A DNA stretch of 64,000 nt from the NCBI GenBank assembly GCA_902492935.1, contig CABUNJ010000007.1:1-64000 (forward strand), given 5' to 3'. Every line of letters begins with the position of its first letter. Within the stretch, counting starts at the first letter, position 1. Shown here one piece after another: positions 51,257-60,456 of this stretch. The DNA comes from an uncultured Collinsella sp. Its GTDB lineage: Bacteria > Actinomycetota > Coriobacteriia > Coriobacteriales > Coriobacteriaceae. The position numbers were made by a program, and so were the translations under genes. The notes under the pieces were generated by a model. That model saw only the letters and a list, made by a program, of their open reading frames with translations, searched no databases and was not told the origin of the DNA.

Positions 51257-51999
51257 TGGGAAAGCTCTTCGTGGTGGGGATCGGCCCGGGCGGCCCCGAC
51301 GGCATGACGATTGCGGCTCGGCGCGCGCTCGAGGCGGCCGACATCGTTGTGGGGTACACGAAATACGTGGAGCTCGCGCTCGCCGCCGTGCCCGACGCGG
51401 CGCATCTCGCGACTCCGATGATGCACGAGGTCGAACGGTGTCGCCTGGCGCTTTCGCGCGCGCAGAGCGGAGAAGCCGTGGCGCTCGTGTGCAGCGGTGA
51501 CGCGGGCGTGTACGGCATGGCGAGCCCCGTGCTGGAGCTTGCGGAGGACTACCCCGATGTAGACGTGGAAGTTATCGCCGGGGCCACCGCGGCTCAGAGC
51601 GGGTCGGCGGTGCTCGGCGCCCCGCTTGCCCACGACTTCGCGGTCGTGTCGCTCTCCGACCTGCTCACACCGTGGGAGGTCATCGAGCGCAGGCTCGCCG
51701 CCGTGGCGAGCGCCGACTTCTGCATCTGCTTGTACAACCCGCGCAGCAGAAAGCGCGCCGACAGGCTCTCGCGCGCGGCGAAGATTATGCTCGAATGGAA
51801 GGCCCCCGACACGCTCTGCGGCTGGGTTCGCAACATCGGGCGCGAGGGGCAGCAGTCGGGAATGTGCAGGCTCTCCGAGCTGGGGGAGCTCGATGCCGAC
51901 ATGTTCACCACCGTGTTCGTCGGCAATGCGGGAACGAAGCGCGTAGGCGGCCGTATGGTCACGCCGCGCGGGTATCGGGAGATTCCATGCGAAAGGTAA
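51256..51999 (+). CDS. cbiH: Cobalt-precorrin-3B C17-methyltransferase
   Basis: CbiH/CobJ methylates C17 with ring contraction. The 247-residue tetrapyrrole methylase has GKLFVVGIGPGGPDGMT, ADIVVGYTKYVEL, CSGDAGVYGMASPVLEL and the LYNPRSRKRAD segment characteristic of this enzyme. The ATG at 51256 overlaps the cbiG stop, with AAGGAG 5 bases away; a GTG at 51253 is less likely. Its last 13 bases overlap the next gene. Confidence 0.93.
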   Translation: MGKLFVVGIGPGGPDGMTIAARRALEAADIVVGYTKYVELALAAVPDAAHLATPMMHEVERCRLALSRAQSGEAVALVCSGDAGVYGMASPVLELAEDYPDVDVEVIAGATAAQSGSAVLGAPLAHDFAVVSLSDLLTPWEVIERRLAAVASADFCICLYNPRSRKRADRLSRAAKIMLEWKAPDTLCGWVRNIGREGQQSGMCRLSELGELDADMFTTVFVGNAGTKRVGGRMVTPRGYREIPCER

Positions 52000-53441
52000 C
52001 GATCATCGGGGCGGGGCCCGGAAACCCCGACTTGCTCTCGCGCGCGGCGCTCGACGCGATCGGCATCGCCGACGTGGTCATCGGCGCTCATCGCGCGCTT
52101 GTCGGCATCGACGTGCCGCCCGACGTGGTGAGATGCGAGCTCGTGAAGACGGCGGACATTGTCGCCGCGCTCACCGATGCGGCGTCGTGGCAGCGCGCCG
52201 TGGTCGTGATGACGGGCGATGTGGGGCTGTTCAGCGGCGCGCGCCGCCTGGTGGAGGCGCTCTCCGGCGACGCGCAGGTGGACGTGCGCGTCATTCCCGG
52301 CATAAGCTCAGCGTCGTATCTCGCCGCGCGCCTCGCGCGTCCATGGCAGGATTGGCGCTTCGCGAGCGCTCACGGCGTGGCGTGCGACATCGTGGCCGAG
52401 GCCGAGCGCGCAGGTGAGCTCTTCCTCGTCACTTCGGGCGGGGAAGATCCCTCGCGGCTTTCGGGCGAGCTTGTGCAGGCGGGCTTCGGGGACGCGTGCG
52501 TGACGGTGGCCGAGCGCCTGTCGTACCCCGACGAGCGCATCACCTGCGCGACCGCAAGTGAAATCACAGGTCAGACGTTCGACGACTTGAACGTGATGCT
52601 TATCGAGTTCGCAGGCGGCGCCGGGTCGCCTGCGGGCTCTAGCGCAGCCTCCGAGGCGCCCGCGGCGGCTTCTTCCGCGGCGGACTCTGCGGGCGCATCC
52701 CGCGCCGCGAGCTCCCGCTGGCCGTACGCTTCCTCGGGCATTCCCGACGAGCTCTTCATCCGCGGCGACGTTCCCATGACCAAGCAGGAGGTGCGCGCCG
52801 TCGCGCTCGCGAAGTTGCGCCTTACCGCGACCGACACCGTGTGGGACGTCGGCGCCGGCACGGGGAGCGTGTCGATCGAGGCGGCGCTCGTCGCGCGAGC
52901 GGGGTCGGTATGGGCGGTTGAGCGCAACGCAGCCGGCGTGCGGCTCATCCGAGAGAACGCGGATGCATTCGGGTGCGGCAACGTGCATGCGGTCCCCGGT
53001 GTCGCCCCCGAAGTGCTCGCGAAACTGCCCGTCCCCGACGCCGTGTTCGTCGGCGGGAGCGCGGGCGAGCTTCCCTCCATCGTGGAGGCGGCGCTCGAGA
53101 AGAACTCGCAGGTTCGCCTGTGCGTGCCATGCGTCACCGTTGAGACGCTCACCGAGGCGTGCACGCTCCTCTCGGGTTCGCGCTTTAAGGGGTTCGAGGC
53201 GTGCCAGGTGTCGGCCGCCCGCGCCGAGGCTGTAGGCTCGCACCATCTTATGAAGGCGCAAAACCCCGTGTTCCTCGTCAGCGCGCGTGGTGCGGGCGCA
53301 GATGCCGAGGAGCTTGCCGAAGTCGGGGCGCTTGCGGAGTCGCCTGTCGGGGAGGACCCCTCTGCCGAGGGGAACCCATCCGTTGAGGTGGCCTCGCTTG
53401 CTAACTGCAACGCCGCAGGTGGGGAAGGCGGCGCCCGGTGA
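51987..53441 (+). CDS. cobL: CbiE-CbiT fusion (cobalt-precorrin C5/C15 methyltransferase, decarboxylating)
   Basis: The 484-residue protein joins CbiE (1-~210: VTIIGAGPGNPDLLSRAAL, MTGDVGLFSGARRLV, IPGISSASYLAARL) to CbiT (~250-440: GDVPMTKQEVRAVALAKL, WDVGAGTGSVSIEAALVA). The join is a low-complexity Ala/Ser linker of about 35 residues, and a further Ala/Glu-rich tail ends the protein. It methylates C5 and C15 and decarboxylates the C12 side chain. The fusion exists in many aerobic producers as CobL; here it sits in an anaerobic-type set. Confidence 0.93.
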   Translation: MRKVTIIGAGPGNPDLLSRAALDAIGIADVVIGAHRALVGIDVPPDVVRCELVKTADIVAALTDAASWQRAVVVMTGDVGLFSGARRLVEALSGDAQVDVRVIPGISSASYLAARLARPWQDWRFASAHGVACDIVAEAERAGELFLVTSGGEDPSRLSGELVQAGFGDACVTVAERLSYPDERITCATASEITGQTFDDLNVMLIEFAGGAGSPAGSSAASEAPAAASSAADSAGASRAASSRWPYASSGIPDELFIRGDVPMTKQEVRAVALAKLRLTATDTVWDVGAGTGSVSIEAALVARAGSVWAVERNAAGVRLIRENADAFGCGNVHAVPGVAPEVLAKLPVPDAVFVGGSAGELPSIVEAALEKNSQVRLCVPCVTVETLTEACTLLSGSRFKGFEACQVSAARAEAVGSHHLMKAQNPVFLVSARGAGADAEELAEVGALAESPVGEDPSAEGNPSVEVASLANCNAAGGEGGAR

Positions 53442-54820
53442 GCACGTCCATCCCACGCTTCATGGTCGCTGCGCCCTCGAGCGGGAGCGGCAAGACGGTG
53501 GTAACGTGCGCGCTCCTGCGCGCGCTCGCGCGCCGCGGCCTTGCATGCGCGGCCTTCAAATGCGGCCCCGACTACATCGACCCGCTCTTTCATCGCCGCG
53601 TCGTGGGTGCGCGCTCGGGCAATTTAGACGGCTTCTTCACCGACGCCCCGACGCTGCGCGCCCTGCTCGCACGCGGCGCCGCGGGCGCGGATGTCGCGGT
53701 GCTCGAGGGGGCTATGGGCTTCTACGACGGCATGGCGCCCGGCGTGGCCGACGCGAGCAGCTACCAGGTTGCGCGCGACACGGAAACGCCGGTCGTTTTA
53801 GTGGTGAACGGGCGCGGGGCGTCTTTATCGCTCGCCGCCGTAATCCGCGGCATCGCCGAGTTCCTGCCTTGTGCGAACGTGCGCGGCGTCGTGCTGAACA
53901 AGACGAGCGCCGCTGCCTGCGCCTACGCGGCGCCTGCGATCGAGAAGCGCACGGGCGTCGCGGTTTTGGGGAATATCCCCGCCGACGAGGCGTTCTCGCT
54001 CGAAAGCCGGCATCTGGGGCTTGTGACCGCCGACGAGGTCGAGCAGCTCTCCGCGCGCATCGACAAGATGGCCGAGCTGGTGGAAAAGAGCGTCGACGTC
54101 GACCGCTTGCTCGAAATAGCGGCGACGGCACCCGATATCCGCGAGGAACCTTACCGGTTGGAGCCGATCGCGGGAGCGTGGCCCATCGTCGCCGTTGCGC
54201 GTGACGAGGCGTTCTCGTTCTACTACGAGGAGAACCTGCGCGCGCTCGAGGACCTGGGTTGCGAGCTGGCCTTTTTCAGCCCCCTGTGTGATAGCGAGTT
54301 GCCCCGGGGGACAAGCGCCCTCTATCTGGGGGGCGGCTACCCGGAGCTCCATGCGCGGCAGCTCTCCGAGAACGCGCCGATGTGCGAGGCGGTGCGGCGC
54401 GCGGTGGAATCCGGCATGCCGACGGTCGCCGAATGCGGTGGGTTTCTGTACCTGCAGCGCGAAATCGCCGATAGCGAGGGGCGGCGCTGGCCTGTTGCGG
54501 GCGCCCTTGAGGGCGCAAGCGAGAACGGGGGAAGGCTGTCCCATTTCGGGTACGTGGAGCTCACTTCCCAACGCGACGGGCTCTACGGGCCGCGCGGCAC
54601 ACGCATCCGCGCGCACGAGTTCCACTACTGGCAGTCCACCTGTCCGGGCGGCGACTTCTGGGCGCAGAAGCCCCGGCGCGACAAGGGCTGGCCGTGCATG
54701 ACGACCACCCCGTCCCTGGTGGCGGGCTTCCCGCATGTGTACTATCCTGCTAACTCCGACGTTGCGCGCGCGTTCGCGTCTGCCGCAGCGTCGTTCGCAG
54801 AGAGGAGACGGCATGGCTGA
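53438..54820 (+). CDS. cbiA: Cobyrinate a,c-diamide synthase
   Basis: CbiA amidates the a and c side chains using glutamine and ATP. The 460-residue protein has the N-terminal P-loop APSSGSGKTVVTCALL, the CGPDYIDPLFH segment, and a C-terminal class I glutamine amidotransferase domain with the CGGFLYL nucleophile and the His-containing HEFHYW end. The GTG start overlaps the cobL stop by four bases, and the end overlaps cobT by eight. Confidence 0.95.
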   Translation: MSTSIPRFMVAAPSSGSGKTVVTCALLRALARRGLACAAFKCGPDYIDPLFHRRVVGARSGNLDGFFTDAPTLRALLARGAAGADVAVLEGAMGFYDGMAPGVADASSYQVARDTETPVVLVVNGRGASLSLAAVIRGIAEFLPCANVRGVVLNKTSAAACAYAAPAIEKRTGVAVLGNIPADEAFSLESRHLGLVTADEVEQLSARIDKMAELVEKSVDVDRLLEIAATAPDIREEPYRLEPIAGAWPIVAVARDEAFSFYYEENLRALEDLGCELAFFSPLCDSELPRGTSALYLGGGYPELHARQLSENAPMCEAVRRAVESGMPTVAECGGFLYLQREIADSEGRRWPVAGALEGASENGGRLSHFGYVELTSQRDGLYGPRGTRIRAHEFHYWQSTCPGGDFWAQKPRRDKGWPCMTTTPSLVAGFPHVYYPANSDVARAFASAAASFAERRRHG

Positions 54821-55955
54821 AACAACCGAAACCGCGCTTGCCTGCATCCGCGAGGAAGTCGAGCGCGTTTTCTCGTCGGCGCCGGGCGCCGCGCTCGAAG
54901 CCGCGCTCTCCCGGATCGCGCCCGCAGACGAGTGCGCCCGCGCCGCCGCGTATGCCGCGTGGGACTCCATCGCGCACCCCTTGGGGGGATTGGGCGACTT
55001 TGAAGACGCCGTTGCGTGTATCGCCGCAGCTCAGGGGAGCGCCGAGGTGGCCGAGTTCCCCCGTGCGCTCGCGGTATTCTTCTCCGACAACGGGGTCGTA
55101 GCCGAAGGTGTGTCGCAAAGCGGGCAAGACGTGACGCGAGCCGTCGCGCGCAACATGTGCGAGGGGGCCACGAGCGCCTGTCGCATGGCGGCGTTCGCGG
55201 GTGCCGAGGTCGTGCCCATCGACGTGGGTATGGCCCGGGGCATAGAAGACGCGCGCATGGTGCGCGCGAACGTGCGGCGGGGGAGCGGCAACATCGCGCA
55301 CGGCCCCGCTATGTCTCGAGATGGGGCCGTGCGCGCGATTGAGGTCGGAATCGCCGTCGCGTGCGGGCTTGCCCGCGCCGGCGTGCGCCTTCTCGCCGCG
55401 GGCGAGATGGGCATCGGCAACACGACCACCTCGGCGGCGGTGGCCGCAGTGCTCATCCGGGCGGACGCGCGGAGCCTCGTCGGGCGCGGCGCGGGGCTCT
55501 CGGACGCCTCGCTCGCGCGCAAGCGCGACGTGGTCGAGCGCGCTATCGACGCGAACTCGCCCGATCCCGCCGACCCGATCGACGTGCTCTCGAAGGTGGG
55601 CGGCTTCGACATCGCGGCGATGTGCGGCTTCTACCTGGGGGCCGCGGCCTCGAAGGCGCCGGCGCTCCTCGACGGGGTCATATCCTGCACGGCGGCCCTG
55701 TGCGCGGCGCGCCTGTGCCCCAACGCCTTGGGCTACCTCGTGGGCACCCACGCATCAAGCGAACCCGCAAGCCAGGAGCTCCTTCGCGAGCTCGGCATAA
55801 AGGCACCCCTCGACGCAGGTATGCACTTGGGTGAGGGCGCGGGCGCCATGGCGTATCTGCCCCTTCTGGATTCGGCGCTGCGCGTGTACCGGGATGGGAA
55901 GACGTTCACGGCGACTGGCATGGCTGTTTACGAGCATTTCGAGGCCGGGAAATGA
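54813..55955 (+). CDS. cobT: Nicotinate-nucleotide-dimethylbenzimidazole phosphoribosyltransferase
   Basis: CobT activates the lower-ligand base to its alpha-ribotide. The 380-residue protein shows the conserved FFSDNGVVAEGVSQSG, GEMGIGNTTTSAAVAA and GRGAGLSD motifs. The catalytic Glu is in MHLGEGAGAMAY. The ATG at 54813 follows a GAGAGGAG site and overlaps cbiA. No bza genes for anaerobic DMB synthesis are in the window, so the lower ligand made is unknown. Confidence 0.95.
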   Translation: MAETTETALACIREEVERVFSSAPGAALEAALSRIAPADECARAAAYAAWDSIAHPLGGLGDFEDAVACIAAAQGSAEVAEFPRALAVFFSDNGVVAEGVSQSGQDVTRAVARNMCEGATSACRMAAFAGAEVVPIDVGMARGIEDARMVRANVRRGSGNIAHGPAMSRDGAVRAIEVGIAVACGLARAGVRLLAAGEMGIGNTTTSAAVAAVLIRADARSLVGRGAGLSDASLARKRDVVERAIDANSPDPADPIDVLSKVGGFDIAAMCGFYLGAAASKAPALLDGVISCTAALCAARLCPNALGYLVGTHASSEPASQELLRELGIKAPLDAGMHLGEGAGAMAYLPLLDSALRVYRDGKTFTATGMAVYEHFEAGK

Positions 55956-56500
55956 CGGTGACACTCGTTGTCGGCGCCGCCGCGAGCGGCAAGAGCGCCT
56001 ATGCCGAGTCCCTGTGCCTCGGGCACGACGGCCCTCGCGTGTACCTGGCAACGATGGAGCCCTTCGGGGAAGAGGGCGCCCGCCGCATGGCGCGCCATCG
56101 GGCGCTGCGCGAGGGCAAGGGGTTTTCCACTCTCGAGCGCACGCGTGACGTGGGCGCCGCAGCGCCCGGGCTTCCGCGCGGCTGCACGCTTCTTTTGGAG
56201 GACGTGGGCAACCTGGTTGCGAACGAGCTCTTCGCGGAAGGCGGCTTGTCCCCACGAGACCCCGACGCTGCGGCGCGCGAGGTGCTCGGAGGCATCGAAC
56301 GTCTCGCTCAGGCCGCTGCGTATACGGTGGTGGTCACCGTCGACGTGTTCGCCGATGGGATACGCTACGATGAGGGGACCGAGGCATGGAGGCTCGCGGT
56401 CGCGCGCGTGAACGCGGGCGTGGCGGCGCTGGCCGACCGCGCAGTCGAAGTGGTATGCGGGATTCCCGTGTGGATGAAAGGCGAAGGACCTACAAGGTGA
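55952..56500 (+). CDS. cobU: Adenosylcobinamide kinase / guanylyltransferase CobU
   Basis: CobU phosphorylates adenosylcobinamide and adds GMP. The 182-residue protein has the P-loop GAAASGKSAYAES, the RHRALREGKGFSTLE region containing the guanylylated His, and the VVCGIPVWMKG end. It overlaps cobT and cobS by four bases each. A second, shorter CobU-like domain is fused to a phosphatase at 57261. Confidence 0.94.
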   Translation: MTVTLVVGAAASGKSAYAESLCLGHDGPRVYLATMEPFGEEGARRMARHRALREGKGFSTLERTRDVGAAAPGLPRGCTLLLEDVGNLVANELFAEGGLSPRDPDAAAREVLGGIERLAQAAAYTVVVTVDVFADGIRYDEGTEAWRLAVARVNAGVAALADRAVEVVCGIPVWMKGEGPTR

Positions 56501-57264
56501 AGATAGTAGAGGCAATCGGCGCGGCGTTCGGAACGTTCTCGCGCATCCCCGTCCCGAAATCGGCCTGGACCGATTTCGGGTCAACCCATGCGCTTGCCGC
56601 GTTTCCCCTGGTGGGCCTTGCAGAAGGCTTCCTCATGACGGCGTGGGGACACGTTGCGAACCTGCTCGGCGTGCCTGCGACCATCGTCGCGGCCGTGCTC
56701 GTGGCGCTGCCTGTGGCGGTGACGGGAGGCATCCACCTAGACGGGCTCTGCGACACCTCCGATGCGCTTGCAAGTTGGGCCCCGCGCGAGCGAAAGCTCG
56801 AGATCATGCACGACCCGCGGGCGGGCGCCTTCGGGGTCATCGGTGTTGTCGTGTACCTTATTCTGCAGTTTTCCCTGTTCACCGCGCTGCCGCTTACGGC
56901 GGGGGCGTTCCTCGCGCTTCTGTGCTCGCTCGTGTTCTCCCGCGCGCTTTCGGGGCTCGCCGTAGAATGCTGGCCTGCCGCGCGGGCGGACGGCATGGCC
57001 GTGGGGCTCTCGCCTGCGAAGAAGCGCGCGGCGATCGTCGTGCCGCTTTGCGCTTTCGCTGCGGCTTCGGCTGCAGGGATGGTCGCGTGCGCTCAGGCCG
57101 TCGGCGCCCTTATGGCGGTGGCGGGGCTTTTGGCGCTCGCGTGGTACCGCCATGTTGCCCTGTCCCGCTTCGGCGGGGTGACGGGTGATTTGGCCGGATG
57201 GTTTCTGCAATGGGCCGAGCTCGCGATGCTTGCCATGATGGTGGCGGGGGGCATGCTCCTATGA
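56497..57264 (+). CDS. cobS: Adenosylcobinamide-GDP ribazoletransferase (cobalamin synthase)
   Basis: CobS joins adenosylcobinamide-GDP and alpha-ribazole (phosphate) at the membrane. The 255-residue protein has five to six membrane segments and the GGIHLDGLCDTSDAL active-site motif, FSRIPVP at the N-terminus and the HDPRAGAFG segment. The GTG start at 56497 overlaps the cobU stop. Confidence 0.93.
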   Translation: MKIVEAIGAAFGTFSRIPVPKSAWTDFGSTHALAAFPLVGLAEGFLMTAWGHVANLLGVPATIVAAVLVALPVAVTGGIHLDGLCDTSDALASWAPRERKLEIMHDPRAGAFGVIGVVVYLILQFSLFTALPLTAGAFLALLCSLVFSRALSGLAVECWPAARADGMAVGLSPAKKRAAIVVPLCAFAAASAAGMVACAQAVGALMAVAGLLALAWYRHVALSRFGGVTGDLAGWFLQWAELAMLAMMVAGGMLL

Positions 57265-58262
57265 TTCTCGTGGTAGGTGGCGCGCATTCGGGGAAGAGGA
57301 CCTTCGTGCGCGAAAAGCTCGGGTTCGCGGCGGACGATTTCGTCGACGCGGCGCAGCTTGCGGAGGGCGGCGTGCCCGCGGCTTTTGCCGGCCGTGTCGC
57401 GTACCGTGCTGAGGAACTCGTACGCGCACTCGACGCTGACCGGGCGCTCGAGCGGCTGATCGGCTTCGACGCAGTGATTCTGCCCTTGGTCGGCTCTGGA
57501 GTCGTCCCCATGCGTGCGGAAGACGCCCAATGGCGCGAGCGCGCGGGGCGCCTGGGATGCGCGCTCGCTGCGCGCGCCGACGTCGTCGTGCGCATGACGT
57601 GCGGGATTCCCCAGGTCATCAAAGGAAACCTTGCCGATGCGCTTCGAGGGACGCAGGGCGCGGGCGCGCCTTTGGAAGTCGTCTTCGTGCGCCATGGTGC
57701 CACGGCGGGCACGGAATACCATCGCTACAGCGGGGCGGGCACCGACGAGCCCCTGTCGAGCGCGGGAGAGCGAGCTTTGCGCGACCTCGCGCGCGATCGT
57801 GATGTGTTCCGTGTTATAACGAGCGGCATGGCCCGCACCGACCAGACGGCGCGCATCCTCTTCCCGAACGCGGAGCTTATGGCGTGCCCCGGTCTGCGCG
57901 AGATGGATTTCGGTGACTTCGAGGGGCGAAGCGCCGCCGACCTTAAAGAGGATGTGCGCTACCGCGCCTGGGTAGACTCCTGGTGCGAGACGCGCTGCCC
58001 GCATGGCGAGGGCAAGAGCGATTTCACCCGCCGCGTCGTCGCGGCGTTTCGGGACGCGTGCGAATCGGAGCGCGCCCAGGGGAGTGGGCGCGCCGTCTTC
58101 GTCGTTCACGCGGGTACTGTGAAAGCGTTGCTCTCCGAGCTAGCTGTCCCGAAAATGGGATATTTCGACGTGCATACCGAGCCGGGCGGCGCATGGGCCG
58201 CCACCTGGGATGGCCGCTGCCTTCGCGACGTTCGCCCCGCTTCGGGGGGCGATGCCCGATGA
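57261..58262 (+). CDS. CobU-like domain fused to CobC-type histidine phosphatase
   Basis: The 333-residue protein joins two activities. Residues 1-~135 resemble a shortened CobU (P-loop GGAHSGKRTF, DVVVRMTCGIPQVIKG end). The RHR segment holding the guanylylated His is missing, so at most a kinase-like or structural role is expected. Residues ~137-333 are a histidine phosphatase with FVRHGATAGTEYHRYSG (His 145 nucleophile) and VFVVHAGTVKALL. This is the layout of alpha-ribazole-5'-phosphate phosphatase CobC. The fusion would bring lower-ligand dephosphorylation next to the CobU/CobS step. It overlaps cobS and cbiB by four bases. Confidence 0.82.
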   Translation: MILVVGGAHSGKRTFVREKLGFAADDFVDAAQLAEGGVPAAFAGRVAYRAEELVRALDADRALERLIGFDAVILPLVGSGVVPMRAEDAQWRERAGRLGCALAARADVVVRMTCGIPQVIKGNLADALRGTQGAGAPLEVVFVRHGATAGTEYHRYSGAGTDEPLSSAGERALRDLARDRDVFRVITSGMARTDQTARILFPNAELMACPGLREMDFGDFEGRSAADLKEDVRYRAWVDSWCETRCPHGEGKSDFTRRVVAAFRDACESERAQGSGRAVFVVHAGTVKALLSELAVPKMGYFDVHTEPGGAWAATWDGRCLRDVRPASGGDAR

Positions 58263-59236
58263 TGACGATTCTTGCCGTCGCCGCCGGGTTCGCGGCCGAC
58301 CTTGTCTTCGGCGACCCGCGCTGGCTTCCCCATCCCGTCGTCGCCATGGGACGCGCGATCACGTGGGCCGAAGGCCGCCTGCGGCGCGCGTTCCCGCAAA
58401 CGTCCGCGGGCACGCGCGCCGCAGGGCTTGTGCTCGCCGTGGTGCTTCCGCTTGCGTGTGGGCTTTTGACCTGGGGAATCCTGCATCTTTGCGGCATGGT
58501 TCACCCCGCCTTGCGCTTCGTGGCCGAGGCATGGGCGAGCTATCAGATTCTCGCGGCATGCGAGCTGCGCCGCCAGAGCCTGGCCGTGGCCCGCGCGTTC
58601 TCGAAAGGCGGCCTTGTCGCGGCGCGCGAAGCCGTCGGGCTCATCGTGGGACGCGACACGTCTGTTCTCGACGAGCACGGCGTCGCGCGCGCCGCCGTGG
58701 AAACGGTAGCGGAGAATGCGAGCGACGGCGTCATCGCGCCGCTTTTCTATCTTATGATCGGGGGTGCGCCCTTGGGCATGGCGTACAAGGCGGTGAACAC
58801 GCTCGACAGCATGGTGGGCTACAAAAACGAGCGCTACATCGACTTCGGCTGCGCCTCGGCGCGCCTCGACGATGCGGTGAACTGGATTCCCTCGCGCTTA
58901 TCAGCCCTGTTCATGATTGCCGTGTGCCCGATCGTCGGGCTCGACGCGCGCGGGGCGGCGCGCATCTGGCGCCGCGACAGGCGTCGCCATGCGAGCCCGA
59001 ACGCGGCGCAGACCGAGTCAGCGTGCGCGGGCGCGCTCGGGCTGCGCCTGGCAGGACCCGCGGTGTATTTCGGCAAGCTCGTTGAGAAACCGACGATAGG
59101 CGACGTGTCCCGAGAAATCGAGTGGGGCGACATCGCCCGGGCGACAAGGCTCATGCTCGCCGCGTCCGTATGCGCGCTCGTCGTCTTCGGCGCCGCGCGC
59201 GCGGCGGTTGTGCTCGCCGTGGGGGCGATGGCATGA
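58259..59236 (+). CDS. cbiB: Adenosylcobinamide-phosphate synthase CbiB
   Basis: CbiB attaches aminopropanol (phosphate) to adenosylcobyric acid at the membrane. The 325-residue protein has four to five hydrophobic segments and the family motifs LVFGDPRWLPHPVVAMG, VETVAENASDGVIAPLFY and AYKAVNTLDSMVGYKNERY. It starts inside the preceding stop (ATGA) and overlaps cobD. Confidence 0.94.
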   Translation: MMTILAVAAGFAADLVFGDPRWLPHPVVAMGRAITWAEGRLRRAFPQTSAGTRAAGLVLAVVLPLACGLLTWGILHLCGMVHPALRFVAEAWASYQILAACELRRQSLAVARAFSKGGLVAAREAVGLIVGRDTSVLDEHGVARAAVETVAENASDGVIAPLFYLMIGGAPLGMAYKAVNTLDSMVGYKNERYIDFGCASARLDDAVNWIPSRLSALFMIAVCPIVGLDARGAARIWRRDRRRHASPNAAQTESACAGALGLRLAGPAVYFGKLVEKPTIGDVSREIEWGDIARATRLMLAASVCALVVFGAARAAVVLAVGAMA

Positions 59237-60456
59237 GGGAGGACCACGCCACGCCCCGGGCTGCTGGGGGAATCCTGCGCGCCCGTACGCATGGGGGCAG
59301 CTCGCAATCGCTCGGCATCGCTTGCGAAGGGGGCGCCTCCGACCTCATCGACTTTTCGGTGAACGTGAATCCGGCAGGCCCCTCGCCGCGCGCCGTCGCC
59401 GCAGCTTTCAAGGCGCTTTCTCGAATCGACGCCTACCCCGATAGGGAAAGCCTCGCCCTCGTTCGCGCCCTAGCGCGCGCCCAGGGCATTCCCGAAGATA
59501 CTATCGTCTGCGGCGCGGGCGCGTCCGACATCATCTGGCGGCTCGCCGCGGCGGTGCGCCCGAAACGCATCGTCGTGTGCGCGCCGACGTTCTCTGAATA
59601 TGCGGAGGCGGCATCGTTCTACGGCGCATGCGTGCAGGAGTTCCCGCTCTCCGAAGCGGACGACTTCGACGTGCCCGCCTCCTTCGCCCGCGCGATCGAG
59701 GGGCCGGGAGACGTGGCGTACCTCTGCAATCCGAACAACCCGACGGGGCGCCTCGTCGACCCCAGCGTGATCGATGCCGCGGCTCGCCGCTGCGAGCAGG
59801 TGGGCGCGCTGCTCGTCGTGGACGAGTGCTTCCTTGGATTTGCGCCCGACGCCCGCGAAAGGAGCGTGGCCGCACGCGCCGCGTGTTCGCGCCATGTGGC
59901 CGTGCTCTCCGCGTTCACCAAGCTCTACGGAATGGCGGGGTTGCGGTTGGGATATCTGATCAGCGGAAACGCCCAACTCATCGAGGGGATTCGCCGGGCG
60001 GGGCAGGCGTGGCCCGTCTCCTCGGTCGCGGAGGCCGCGGGTATCGCCGCCCTGGAAGACGTCGAATACGTCTCGCGCACGCGCGATGTATTGGGGGGCG
60101 AGCGAGCGTGGCTTTCCCACGAGCTCTCCTCGCTCGGGCTTTCCGTCGTGCCGTCGGATGCGAACTTCCTTTTAGTCCGCACGCCGGCGAAAGACATCCC
60201 CGAGCGCCTGTATAAACAGGGGGTTTTGGTCCGCACGTGCGACTCGTTTTCGGTACTGTCCCGTTTCTGGTGCCGCGTCGCGGTGCGCACGCGCAAGGAG
60301 AATGCCCGGCTTGCGATGGCGTTCAGCCGCGTGCTTCGGGCAGAAGGCGCATCGGGCGAAGGCGAACCCGACGAACGGGGCGGCGCTTCTTGCAGCGGCG
60401 CTATGGCGGGCGCGGATGGCCGTGGCTCGGCGAAGGAGGTCGATACCCGTGGGTAG
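59233..60456 (+). CDS. cobD: L-threonine-O-3-phosphate decarboxylase CobD
   Basis: This PLP enzyme (407 aa) makes the aminopropanol phosphate used by CbiB. It belongs to the fold type I aminotransferase-like group, with YLCNPNNPTGRLVD, VVDECFLGFA and the PLP-binding Lys 230 in AFTKLYGMAGLRLGY. The opening HGGSSQSLGI and DFSVNVNPAGPSPR fit CobD. A 45-residue Gly/Ala/Glu-rich tail extends past the usual end and overlaps the start of cbiP. Confidence 0.92.
   Translation: MREDHATPRAAGGILRARTHGGSSQSLGIACEGGASDLIDFSVNVNPAGPSPRAVAAAFKALSRIDAYPDRESLALVRALARAQGIPEDTIVCGAGASDIIWRLAAAVRPKRIVVCAPTFSEYAEAASFYGACVQEFPLSEADDFDVPASFARAIEGPGDVAYLCNPNNPTGRLVDPSVIDAAARRCEQVGALLVVDECFLGFAPDARERSVAARAACSRHVAVLSAFTKLYGMAGLRLGYLISGNAQLIEGIRRAGQAWPVSSVAEAAGIAALEDVEYVSRTRDVLGGERAWLSHELSSLGLSVVPSDANFLLVRTPAKDIPERLYKQGVLVRTCDSFSVLSRFWCRVAVRTRKENARLAMAFSRVLRAEGASGEGEPDERGGASCSGAMAGADGRGSAKEVDTRG

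Noticed and set aside
53287..54204. Open frame in another register over cbiA
   Set aside because: Very Arg/Ala-rich product overlapping a well-supported gene; no motif or start signal.
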